Below, one piece after another: positions 26,325 to 37,679 of a stretch of DNA of 64,000 bases. Source of the stretch: Myripristis murdjan (lineage: Eukaryota > Chordata > Actinopteri > Holocentriformes > Holocentridae); assembly GCF_902150065.1 (NCBI RefSeq), contig NC_043983.1, forward strand, positions 21,963,821-22,027,820, read 5' to 3'. The notes under the pieces are model-generated. The model searched no databases and was not told the DNA's origin. It saw only the letters and a program-made list of their open reading frames with translations. The first letter of the stretch is position 1. Each line of letters starts with the position of its first letter. Position numbers and translations under genes: made by a program.

Positions 26325-28629
26325 ATGGAGTCGCAGCTGAAGATTGGCTTTATCGGTGCAGGGAACATGGCCTATGGGATAGCAAAGGGCATCTTGTCTG
26401 GTGAGTTGAGACAGAGGAGTGAAGCAGAATAGAGATATAAATGAGTGAGTTACATTCATGCATTCTTGTGTTTCCACTGCAGGAGATGTTCTGCCTGCAA
26501 ATATGAAAGTAAGTGCGCCATCCTCCAGGAACCTGGGGCGCTTTCAGGTATGTTTTTCCTCTTCTCTTTTTTTTTTCTAATGTCCACTCTATTTTCCTCA
26601 TACCTTCATATTCCTCACACAAGCTAGGACAAAGTGTTGGGGGTTGGATTTAAGTTAGGTGAGCATACCAACATGAGAGCACCTGTTTGTTTGCATTTTG
26701 GACTGATATGAAACTGAGAATCCATTTTTCATCATTTATTAATCTACACCTGGCAAATGGTTGGTAATTTCACTTGAAATGCAACTCAGTTGGATATACC
26801 AATTATAATTGATGCATGTTCTGTCGATTGTCTCTTCCATTTGTTTGTCAGGAGTTGGGGATCGCAGTCACTCACTCCAACCCAGAGCTGGTTTGTAGCT
26901 CAGATGTGGTCTTCGTGGCAGTCAAACCCCACCTGGTTCCTCTTGTTCTCAACGAGGTCTCGCAGCACATCACGCAGAGGCACATCATTGTGTCTGTTGC
27001 AGCTGGAGTAACACTGGCAACGTTAGAAGATGTGAGTCCCTTTGGCCACATGCATTGGTCTATAAACTGCCTTTTAATTTAAGAATGAGTAATCTTGTTT
27101 TTGTTTTTTTTTTCCCCTCCTTGTTCTATTACAAGCTTCTGCCGTTCAATTCAGCGGTCCTTAGGCTGATGCCCAACCTGCCATGTTTGGTTCAAGAAGG
27201 GGCTCTCTTGTTTTCAAGGGGATCACATGCGAAGCCTGAGGATGGAGCTCTGCTTCGCTCCTTGTTGCATCGCTGTGGTTTGGTGGAGGAGGGACCTGAA
27301 GCCTGGATTGATATCCACACAGGACTAAGTGGCAGCGGGGTTGCCTTTGTGAGTGTTAAGACTATTAGGTGTAGAAAAGATCAGTTTGTTTATTAGGATG
27401 TCTTTGTAACCTTGTGGTACAGCTTCCTTAAGACAAATTATTTTAAGACCGCATTGATGATTGAGATTGAGGCAGTCGTAACTGTTAAACTAAAATTACA
27501 GAAGTAGATTTGTTCTTCCAGCATGCCGTGAACATAGGGGAGCAGCTTTACACGTCAGTGTAAAAAATGCACCCTCAAACATATTCTAAAATAAGATTTT
27601 GAAAATGGCACACACAAATTTTGTTTTGGTGAGAAATTTTCAGTGTAAACTAAATCAAGTGTATTTACAAAAAAAACAACAACAACAACAAAAACTGCAT
27701 TGGATACATGTAAGTAGTCCATGGCCTTTCTTAGCTTATCTGTGAGCATGGAAAAGCAACCATGCTGACAAATCTCTGGAACAGCTTATGTTGGTCTGTA
27801 GTATTGATGCAAATAATATTCATATTTTCCCTGTCAAAATGAGTCAGGTAGCAATTTAGAGTAGAGGTCCAACAGAAATGTCTATAGGTCCTATACTTTT
27901 CACTTGGAACACACATCGCTCAACCATCGCACTATCCTCTGCTGTTGAGTGTTCAGGGATTGTGAGTTTCTTGAAATTCCAATGGGTGAGGAAATGAAGA
28001 ACAGGCCAGGAAAACAACAGTTGAAATAGCAATTGCATCATTAGTATTCATCAGTAACCCTCATCAAACCACCACTTCTATCTTTTGTGGGTTTTTTTGT
28101 GGTGTCATGCGACTTAAAACATCTGACTTGTTTCTTAATGGTGATGTCTGTGCATGTTATTCCCCCTACAGGTGTATCTCTTTGCTGAGGCCCTGGCAGA
28201 AGGCGCTGTTAAAATGGGCATGCCGAGCGCCCTGGCTCACAGCATTGCATCGCAGACCGTTCTGGTTAGTTTAGCAGTTCGTGTTTTCTCGCTTTATCGA
28301 AGTAACATCCTGTTTTGATGTCACAATCATACTTAATTACATTGAACGTTTTTAGTATAAAGCTACAACATGCGAACTCGCCCTCATTGATTTCGTTTTC
28401 TTCTCCTTCCCTTCTAATTCAGGGTGCTGGACGATTGTTACGGGACTCAGGGAAGCATCCGTCTCAGCTTCGCTCGGAGGTGTGCACCCCTGGAGGGACC
28501 ACCATCTACGGGCTTCATACCCTGGAGCAGGGCGGCGTGAGGGCAGCGACCATGAGTGCTGTGGAATCTGCCACTGAGAGAGCCAGGGAGCTTGGCCAGA
28601 AGTCGGCAGGAGTGGGATGCAAAAAATGA
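26325..28629 (+). CDS. pycr3: Pyrroline-5-carboxylate reductase 3
   Basis: Catalyses the last step of proline synthesis, NAD(P)H-dependent reduction of pyrroline-5-carboxylate; the mammalian isoform is cytosolic and linked to the ornithine route. Coding exons are 26325-26400 (exon starts 26307), 26483-26547, 26852-27031, 27136-27348, 28172-28264 and 28423-28629, joining in frame to 277 aa (human 274). Seen: Rossmann motif [17 protein letters not shown] at the N-terminus; [82 protein letters not shown]; and the P5CR signature [20 protein letters not shown]. The start ATG has a good context (GAGATGG). Six further open codons (IKTDPE) precede it in the same exon and join in frame with the trihelix exon upstream, so a longer N-terminus is possible. 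Position next to gfus and eef1d matches human 8q24.3. Confidence 0.96.
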
Positions 28630-29112
28630 TGGACGCTAACCACTCATTCCCTCTTAAACTCTATCAGAACCTAACAGCAGATTACTCTTCGGCCCATCCT
28701 CAAGGAACATGCAGACAAACAGGACATTCCATGGCTCATGCCTTCAATGGGGCTTTGCTTTTTTTTTTTTTTTTTTGCCTCCTCCCTTAAAAAAAAGAAA
28801 AGAAAAAGTGCAGTTCATACTTCTGATATTCTATTTTGTGACAAGCGGGATTTGTTGTGCAAAAAGTATACATCGATGAACTAAGCTAACAACACTCCCT
28901 GTCAATACCAGTACCAATACACTGTTCATAGCTCAATTTTAACATTGAAACCGATGACAGAAATGTTAAATCATCATCAGAATACTTGGATCAGTGATCT
29001 AAAAAATGTCTTAAAGAGTATGTGGTGTTCCACAGAATGGAGCTTCTAATGTGCCGATCCCAAGTGTATTAAACTATAATACTGTTATATAGTGTCATTA
29101 TATATTTGGCCA

Positions 29113-29118
29113 AATAAA
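29113..29118 (+). terminator. pycr3: Likely poly(A) signal of pycr3
   Basis: AATAAA in CCAAATAAAGCGC, about 480 bases after the stop. The 3' UTR includes a T(18) tract near 28,760. Confidence 0.55.
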
Positions 29119-29880
29119 GCGCAAGATTACAATTTGCAGAGATTGAAGAGTGGCTGTGAGTTACACAGCTGCAGCTAGTTGATCGTTTCTTTTCCAGATA
29201 GAGCAGATGGTTTTTTAGTCATTAGCCTTGTGTCACAGAACATTTAGGAAAATATTCATGATTGGCATAAATCAAAATATGTAGAATGTTGTTTTTTTGT
29301 TTTTTTCATAAACTGTGATGTGATTCCCTTTGTGCATTGCCTGATTTTCTTGGAGTTTGCATGTATTTCTTGAGGTCAGCTGTATTCAATCCAGCCAATG
29401 ACTTGAAATTTTGATCCACTCACCTTTGGAAACACAGATTCCCAGTGAACTGGATGGTGTAAAGTAGTGTGAAATAGAATATGAAATAGAGTCATTGTGC
29501 CAACAGATGAAAGTGGAGGTTATAAACCCATTTAAATTCATTTCACCACCTCAATTTTAAGCCTACTTCTGATGATGCATTTGAACGTTAATGATATGAA
29601 TCTTACCCGAGTAATATAAAACGTTTGTAAATAATATGGAAATTAGAAAAAGAACATTTTAAATCTTATTAATTTTAATATTTGTGGTTTTCATTGCTTA
29701 ATAAGGCGATGGAAACCACAAATCAGCTATAATTAACTCCACCTTTTTCATCACGTATTATAAAAATGCTCGGATACAATACAAGTGCTGGAGGTTAACG
29801 ATCAAGATCAATCCCCCCTCCCCCATTCCTCAAGTTCAAACAATCATCTGCTCCTTCCTTTCTTTCCTCCCTCCTTCCCG
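29119..29880. other. Intergenic DNA between pycr3 and eef1d
   Basis: A/T-rich sequence with no supported exon. It passes into a pyrimidine-rich, CpG-bearing patch from about 29,810 that belongs to the eef1d promoter. Confidence 0.5.
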
Positions 29881-29906
29881 TAACCACTCGCTGCTGGAGA
29901 CACACG

Positions 29907-29945
29907 CTTTTCTACCGGCCCGGTCTGTCACCGACAAACGGAGCA
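29907..29945 (+). other. eef1d: Probable non-coding first exon of eef1d, with a 5'TOP-like start
   Basis: A CpG-rich promoter-like patch contains CACACGCTTTTCTACCGG, a C followed by pyrimidines as in 5' terminal oligopyrimidine mRNAs, which encode ribosomal proteins and elongation factors. It is followed by a strong donor, GGAGCA|GTAAGTTA, at 29,946. The exact transcription start is inferred. Confidence 0.45.
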
Positions 29946-30190
29946 GTAAGTTACGCCATAACGTTACCTGACAGCCGGGGTTTGGGTCTGCGAAGTCGGG
30001 TATGACTGATTCAAAGGCACCTTGGCACATAATTTCAAAAGTGGGGGGAATGACAAGCGGTGAATTTGATGGCTAACGTGTTCTTGCTAGCTAGCTGCGG
30101 AGGCTAGGCGGCTAGCTAGCTCATGTTAGCCGGAGCTGGAGCCCCGGCTACCGCACCGGGTTCACTTGACCGGTCGTGTTTCGTTGACAG

Positions 30191-30223
30191 GACTGACTGT
30201 GTTACATGAGAAATGGGGGACGA
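30191..30223 (+). other. eef1d: Candidate second 5' exon of eef1d
   Basis: A 33-base segment lies between an acceptor (TCGTTGACAG) and a donor (GGACGA|GTAAGAA). It contains ATGs but no useful frame into the later exons, so it would be untranslated or alternative. Confidence 0.35.
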
Positions 30224-33200
30224 GTAAGAAACCCACTTCGAGATGATTTAAAACTACTAATGTGAATGATAGCAGGACTCACTCAGTCTTCGGTGATGAT
30301 GATAAAAACGCCAGTGGGGCCATTGCCCTCACTAATGAGCATCTTGCCCTACTAGCCATGTTTCTTCTCCCTGTGTTATTTGTGACCACCACGCAGGGCA
30401 TTGCTTCAGTTTCAAGCGTAAATCAGCCCATTCACAGGATTTTGAATAAGTTTTGATCTGGGTAGTAGGGTAAGGGTGGCCCATGTGTACGCGCTGGCCC
30501 TGCTGAAGTGTCCTTGAGCAAATCACTGAATGATTTCCTTCCTTTTCAGCAGGGCCACACTCTACCTGACCCTGAACTTTGATCTCCCTTTTTTTTTTTT
30601 TTTTTTTTTTATAAAGTGGGAAGCGGAAACAGAAAGGCCTCACGGTGTGCAGTGACACATCATGTTGCTGTTATAGCAAATGATTTGTGATTGCATCAGT
30701 CAGCTCCACTGATCTGTCAGAGCCAGGGATCATTTCTAACCTTACCCCTCCTGAACCTCAGCAGCTTCGGGTTAAAATGCAAGCCTGTGTACAAAAGCTT
30801 TGGCTGTATGCCCTGCTGTGGGCTTGGGCTACATCCGGTATGACAGGGCTACTTCATCATTATCAAGCCAACATTATTTTTTGATGATGGAGCAGAAAAT
30901 AAACAGCTCAGTGGCCTGCACTTTCCCTTGCTCCACCCTCTTCCTTATTCCTCCTCTCATCTCTCTCAAGTGGTAGTAGAGGATTTGTGGTGAAAAGAGG
31001 AAGAATTAACAAATTTTGGGCTGTAGCTAAGTTGTTGCTGGATGGCTTCGCTTATTATTGGAGCCTTGGGTGTTGGTGAATATGTTTTTCCATATTGACC
31101 ATCATCGAGGACCACAGGAGTAGCCATGCAAGTTAAATGAAAGCTGGGTTCCAGGTTAACCTTTTAGACAAATATAAATGTGGATATGAGTGATATTAAT
31201 TGAATATATTATTGAGCAGTCTTTAACACACAGTTTCTTTCCCTTCATCTTGCTCTCAGAGTTGGACAAGTGAGTATTCTTCATGACATTGTAACTTGTT
31301 GTAAGTTTCATGTTGCTCATTCTTTTTGTTTACACATTGTTGTATTGTAGTTGAATTTCCAGTGTAGATTTAATTTACTTTACAAGATGGTGATTTGTGT
31401 CATTTCTCTCTCAATGGCTTGCGGCTAAATGGATGAAAAGATCGCGTTGAGCATTTGACTTTGATACTCGTTTGATCTCAACACTTTGACCAAGGAAGGT
31501 GAGTCAGGAGCTTGTAAAATGTTCTGTAATGAGCAGCAGGAAATGACTTCGGGAAAGTGGGTTAAATCCATCCTGGCCAAATTCATTTCAGTACTGCAAG
31601 CTCAAAAGCACTAATATCCACATTGTGAAACGTGTAGGGCAGGGCTGGGAAACGGAGTGCCAAGAATATGCAGATTTTTATTCCAACCAAAAACTATAGC
31701 AGAAGCGATCATACAGTTGTCAGTTATGATAAGGCTTCCTCATCAATATCAGATGTTCATTTTTGATGATTGAGTTGGAAAATAAACTCGAATGGGTTAA
31801 ATAGCTTTCAATTTTACTCGCTCTTCCTCCTCTCCACTTTGTTCCTCCCTTCTGCAAGTTACCCTACTTCCCGGTCTGGTTGGGATGGTTAGAGGAATGG
31901 GAGGAATGAAAGAGTGGAAAGTAAGTTTCAAGCATAACCCATGTAGTTTCCTTTTTAACCACACCTTTTACTGCATAGGAGGAACTACTCTGGTGTAGTT
32001 TTTGGTTTTAAGACATAAGCCTACCTGCTCTTGGCACATCTGGGCAATTTGGCACCCACACCCAATCCAAAGAATACATTCCCTGTATCACAGCAGAACA
32101 GCGCTCAGTCATAAATACGCATGTCTTGCTCAGTATGCCTTGGCTGTCATCAAGGACAGAGCAAAACCTCTGAACACCTCGCCTAATGGTTCACTGTTTG
32201 GTTTGTTTGTTTGAGTTTGTCAGTGATCTTATCACATTTCCATTCATACCAGCTCATTTGTTGTACTGTTTCATTCTGTGTGAAACATCTTGTAAACTGC
32301 GTATAGATGAGTACTACTGAAAGTGAGTTATTACTGAAGTCACTTTATTTATGTAGCACAACAGGTGTTGACCAAAAGTACTCTACAAATGTGGCAGAAA
32401 GGTTAACAATACAAATTTGCAAGATTAAAAAAGTAATAAATAAAAGCCAAGGCTAAAAATAAAAACAAAAACAAGTATTAAGATAAGAAATATGAACATA
32501 AATGAATGAGACTAGTAAAAACTGAATATAACCATCAGCAGATTAGAACTGAAAAAGAGGACGTTGGAGATAAATTAAGAATGGACTTGACAATTGGCAC
32601 CCTCAGACTGAACTAAAAGTGCAAGAAAAAAGCGGGTCTTTTAAATTCGATTTAAAAGTGTCAGTGTTGGAACAGGCCTTAATCTGGGACGGGAGGCTAT
32701 TCCACATCCTGGGTGCAGTGACAGAAAAAACCCGGTCACCTTTGCTTTTGATTCAGTTCAGTTCATAAGTAAGGAAAATTTCGTCTGCAGCCAGGAGTTA
32801 AAAAATACACATCATAATACATAATGATAAATCATAAAACAGCTGAGTCATGGGGAAATAATATAAATTCAGTAGTACTGTAACATATTGTTGACATATT
32901 GAATTCTTATTTCATTTTCATAGGACTCCAGAATTGGTCAGCATTTAGGCTGTCAGTAATGCTAAACAGCAGGCAAACATCTGCCATATAGGCTAGTGTT
33001 TCATAGAAGTTTCATTGTATCAAGTCAATAGGCAATGGTGTCTTGTTTGTACCAAGATTTTAGGTAACTCTTGTCTTTTCCCTCAAATCACAAATCTGGC
33101 AGAATATCAATATTAAGACATGATTTGTAGCATGATTTTTAGGGATGACCCAGTTTGATAAACCCAGCTGTTGGACAGTTTCCTAACCAAACTGTGGCCG

Positions 33201-34420
33201 ATTAAAATATCTGCATGCATACAGTATCAATGCAGGTGCAAACTAGGCTAAGCTTTTCAGATGTGCCTGTCTTAAGATAATTATACCCATGATAGTTTTG
33301 TTGTGTTGCCAATTTCACAGTTACAGTAAGTGACGCATCCCAGGAAGAAAAGGCCACAAAATGCCAGTTTCACTGCAAGCAAATAGGTATTAAAAATATA
33401 AATCTGATTGTGATTGTGATAATGCTTTTTATAGCTACTGTTGTCTGATACCAGCAGTTTGCTGATATATAGTGGTGGATCCTTAATGTTTTCAACATAA
33501 TTGTACATAGAGGCCCACCATGCATGGTTATTTATGCCTTAACAGTATGGGCATGGAAAGAGCAAGCAACAGTGGCCTACAGTGTTTTACAGGTACTCAC
33601 AAATTACATAGGCTGTACAAAGAGGTAATACAGGAGTAATGTATCTTGTGAACCTGCTAAGTGCAGGTTAATAGCTGTGTCCTTCCCTATCAGTTTGCTG
33701 GGATTATCCTGGCATCCTATCATAATATTATCATCACAAACAATAAATCCAAAAGATGTTTTTACAAGAAATGTGTACAAGATTATGGGGAAAAATTGTC
33801 TGTGTATGCATTGACTTGTCCTTTTTATGTGTGTTTGGTGGCTGACTTATTTTGAAAGCCATTATTTACTGTAAGTGGTAAAATGAACTCGGGCCCTGGC
33901 ACAATGCAGCTTTTGCATCACCTCAGATGATTTACTGTGTTCACAGCAAGCATATAGAAAGAAAAACATCCAGACCAGAGTTCATTTTCCTTCACTAACG
34001 TTTTTTTTTTCTTTCAGACTGCTCTTAAAATCCGACAAGCTTAACAATAGAAATTGTCATAACTTTTGAATGACCATTAAGATGTTTGATATGAATGGTT
34101 TAATGCATGGTGCTGACTCTAGACATATACATCAGTAGATCCATTCATTGAACATGTTATTTAAACCTCATCTGCTTGGGCTTTTTCAATTTTCTGCATG
34201 CGGCATGTATTATGGGAGTGATTCTTAGACTCTGTAAACTGTAGGGTATTAACCCCTAAACAATGCTTTGTCAAAGCAGTTACTCTAACTGATCAGCTGA
34301 CATCAGTTTGAGCACCGAGTCTAAAAGATTAATCCCTGTTTGTGTCTTTAACTGTTTACCTCTCTGTAACTAATCCAAGAGCCTATCCCTGTTATTCTCT
34401 CTTTCTGCAACGGATCAAAG
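30224..34420 (+). other. Large eef1d 5' intron with old repeats
   Basis: No coding exon is supported. Contents include GCTAGC-rich sequence continuing from 30,085-30,130, a T(22) tract near 30,590-30,611, MITE-like words shared with 15,134-15,304 at about 31,655-31,800, and an interspersed repeat near 32,335-32,760. Two donor-like sites at 31,270 (GGACAA|GTGAGT) and 31,500 (GGAAG|GTGAGT) may mark alternative 5' exons. Confidence 0.45.
32335..32760. repeat. Old interspersed repeat in the eef1d intron
   Basis: Words such as CACTTTATTTATGTAGCACA, AATAAAAGCCAAGGCTAAAA and CTTAATCTGGGACGGGAGGC match the style of common teleost retroposon 3' regions. Family and ends are uncertain. Confidence 0.35.
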
Positions 34421-37400
34421 ATGATGCCGCAGAAGATCCCCCAGTTCTCCGCAGTGGATCAGTCGGAGTCTGATCTACCTCCCAGCCATTGTCCGGTGGA
34501 CCGTTCCACTGATGTAGCAGTGGGGGGTCGAAACAAGGTTGGCTCAAGCCAGCGAAATGGAGAGACAACGTCATCGTCCCCAGAGAGTGGCAGCTTGAAT
34601 GGAGATGGGAAGCGCAGTGGGAAAAGCCGTCGTCGTCGGAAACGTGCCTCAAATCCTGAGAGCCACTCAGAGGGGACAGATGAAGGCAAGGTCAGGAATG
34701 AAGAGAAACCAGACCAGGGGACCTGCGGACCACCTGAGCCCTGCACAGCTCTGCTTGGCCTGCAGTCCGAGTGCACTTCTGTGTGGTTTCAACGCAGCAT
34801 CTATGAGCAAGCAGAGAGCCGGTACCAGTGTTGGCTGGCACGCTCTTCCAGCGGGACCACCCGACCAAACAGGTCACCTCCAGCCCAAGAGAACCACCCC
34901 ACCTCTCTGTCCTTTGTTTACCCCCAAAGGCCAACCTGCCACCATGCTGAGCAGGTGGCTTGTCACCATGTGGTGCAGGCAGCGTGGGTGAACAAAGTAA
35001 ACTTTGACCAGGCAGAGCGTCGCTACGTTGAAGAATCTTTACAGCGATCCATTCCAAACTCGCTGGACATCCCATCTCCACCTAACCACCCTGTCACTCC
35101 CGCAACACCTGATGAGGGATATCAGTCTCTTGCGCCAACTCCTGCGACTCCTAGTCAGCAAGCAGCCCTCACACCAACCACTCAGCAGCCGATTAACGGA
35201 CTACCCCGTATCCCAGTGGAGCTGCTCAGAGATGTGTGGCTGGAGAAACCCCTGTATGACCGTGCCGAGGCAGCTTTCTATCAGAATCTCTATGGCAACA
35301 ATTCCTCCAAACGGGCCAACTCCCCCTCCACCTCTAGAAGTAGTGATCATCCTCAAAGCCTTGTTGAAGAAGAGGAGGAGGAAGAAGAAGAGGTGATGGA
35401 GGAAAAACAGGTGGTCCCGCAGGGCAAAGCAGAAGTCTTCCACGCCCTGCACCCTATCCAGGAGGAAGAGGAGCCAGCGGAGGTTGCAGAGGAGGAAGAA
35501 GTGTCGGTGGCAGGAGTCTGCTACTTCCTTCACCCGGACAGCGAGCGGGTGTGGCTGGACAAGTGGCACTATGATGCTGCAGAGAGCCGTCTCCATGGCC
35601 ACTGTGTGGGTGAAGCTGTGGTGGTGCAGGGGCTTCGTGGGCGAGACGCTGGGGCCTCAACTGCTGCTTCCACCAGCCCACTGAGGGACAAGTATGACCC
35701 AGCCCTGGAGAATGGAGCCACCCCAAGCCTTTCAGTTCCTCTCTATGCTCTCAGTGTTACTTTGTCTTTTTGTTGTGTTGTGGATTTATTTTTCATTTGA
35801 GTGAGAGTGATATCGTTTGTATTTTTCCCCCCATGCTCATCTTTGTTTCACCTTGGTTTATTCCTGTCATCTGGTCTACTGTGTAATTTAAATGCATGAT
35901 TGTTTTATGATTTTTTTTTTGTCATTTCTTTTCTCTCGAGTTGCTGCTCTTTTTTGTTGCTGTTTATTTGTTTGTTTGTTTCTTTTTTTTCATTTATTTT
36001 CTTATTAAAGTTACATGATTTAGAGATTGCATTTGGGTGGTCTGACTGTGAGGAGACTTGTTAAAATTTAAGGGAAAAAAAACATACATTTGATGATAGA
36101 ATTTTCTGATCTGAGGCAGTATAGCTAAGAAATAGAACATTGTATAGAGTAAATGTTCGGTGATTTAAAAGTAGCAGTATTGCTTGAAGTGGAAATGGTA
36201 ATGCTTTTTTTTCTAACCTTCTGTGTCCTTTTTTATATGTCTCTCTCTTCCCCTCGCTCTCTCCTATGCAGCACCATGAGCACAGTAGACTTCCTGGCCC
36301 AGGAGAAGATCTGGTTTGATAAACCTCGCTACGATGAGGCAGAGAGACGTTTCTATGAGCACATGAATGGCCCGTCACAATCAGTACAGGTATCTACACT
36401 GCCTCAAAAATCCAGTCCCTCGTTTGCTTTAGGTTGTCACACCTCCCACCTGAGGCAAGACGCAAACCGGTTTTGTTCAAATTTGTCATTTCACTGCAAC
36501 TGATACTATGCAATCACAAAAAAAAATGACATTTGGAAGTGGTGAAGCCTGCAGATGCATTGCAGTTAATATTCTGCACTAGTGCACATACAGCCAATGT
36601 TGTTGTTTTGTGGGTCAAAAGCACTACAGCTGCACAAAAATCAGAGGAAACTGAATGATGAATTGCTTTTACAGATGTTATCCCAAAATGAATAATGAAA
36701 AGCTCAGCAGTATAAAAAGAGGGCGGGAGAGTGGAATGCATTTAGGATTTAAATCAGAACCCGTCAGAGACTGTGGGCATCCCCTCGGACAAAGCTCAGA
36801 AAAAGTCTCTAAGCCCATTGGGAGACCCATCTGTCACTTTGAAAACACTCTGATTTAAATAATACGCCCACAGGAAAGGCATCACAGCCGTTTTCAGACT
36901 GACCATAGGTGATCTTGAAAGATAATAGCAGTTATTTTCAATGTTGGCCTTATTTTCCTATTTGCACCGTAAATTAGGGGTTAACAGTTCCAGTTCATTT
37001 TGTATTGTGGTATTTGGTTCATGATTTCGGTTTCAGTTGGGTTTGTTTGGTACATTAGGGAGGGGAAAAAACGACAATTTCTAATGTTCCGCATTTTGTC
37101 TTATTTGCAACATTTTTTTTCATTCAGAGATTTGAGATAAGAACATTAAAATAAACAAATAGTCATTCAAAGGCAAAAATCTACTTAGACTATTTAAAAC
37201 AAACACAAAATACTGTGAGTATATTCATTAGTGTGTGGTTAGAAGTCTCAGACAGTGGATGTGTTTGTAACGGGGGTGTCTTGTGTCTTTACCGGTTTGG
37301 TGGTTTTACGGTTTGGGCTTACACACCTACAGAAATTGTAGGGAAAGAAATTTTAAGCATCATAGTAAGTCATGAATCACCATTGGGAAAATAAGGTGCA

Positions 37401-37646
37401 GACTGAAAATAACCAGCATTATCTTTTTAAGAATCAGATCTCAAAAATATTGTAGCAATTTAAAGTGTAAAAATAAAAAAACAGTCTGAATGTATAGATT
37501 GTAGATTCCAGTCTAGGTCTGGGACTATAGGCCACTTTGATAATTTTGTCCCAATATACTGATTTTTCAAACAGTACTGTAAAGTTGTCTCAAGATCAGC
37601 TGTGTTGGTAAAGTTGCCTATATAAAATAAGATTGACAAAGAATTT

Positions 37647-37679
<33 letters not shown>

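Noticed and set aside
34599-35726. Several 90-133 codon frames on both strands inside the long eef1d exon
   Set aside because: Shadows of a GC-rich 1.3-kb exon; the main frame alone shows the W-Y-AE repeats and fits the splice phases.
35692-35800. Last 36 codons of the long eef1d open frame as protein
   Set aside because: Follows a good phase-2 donor, has hydrophobic text unlike the family, and no human counterpart; taken as intron.
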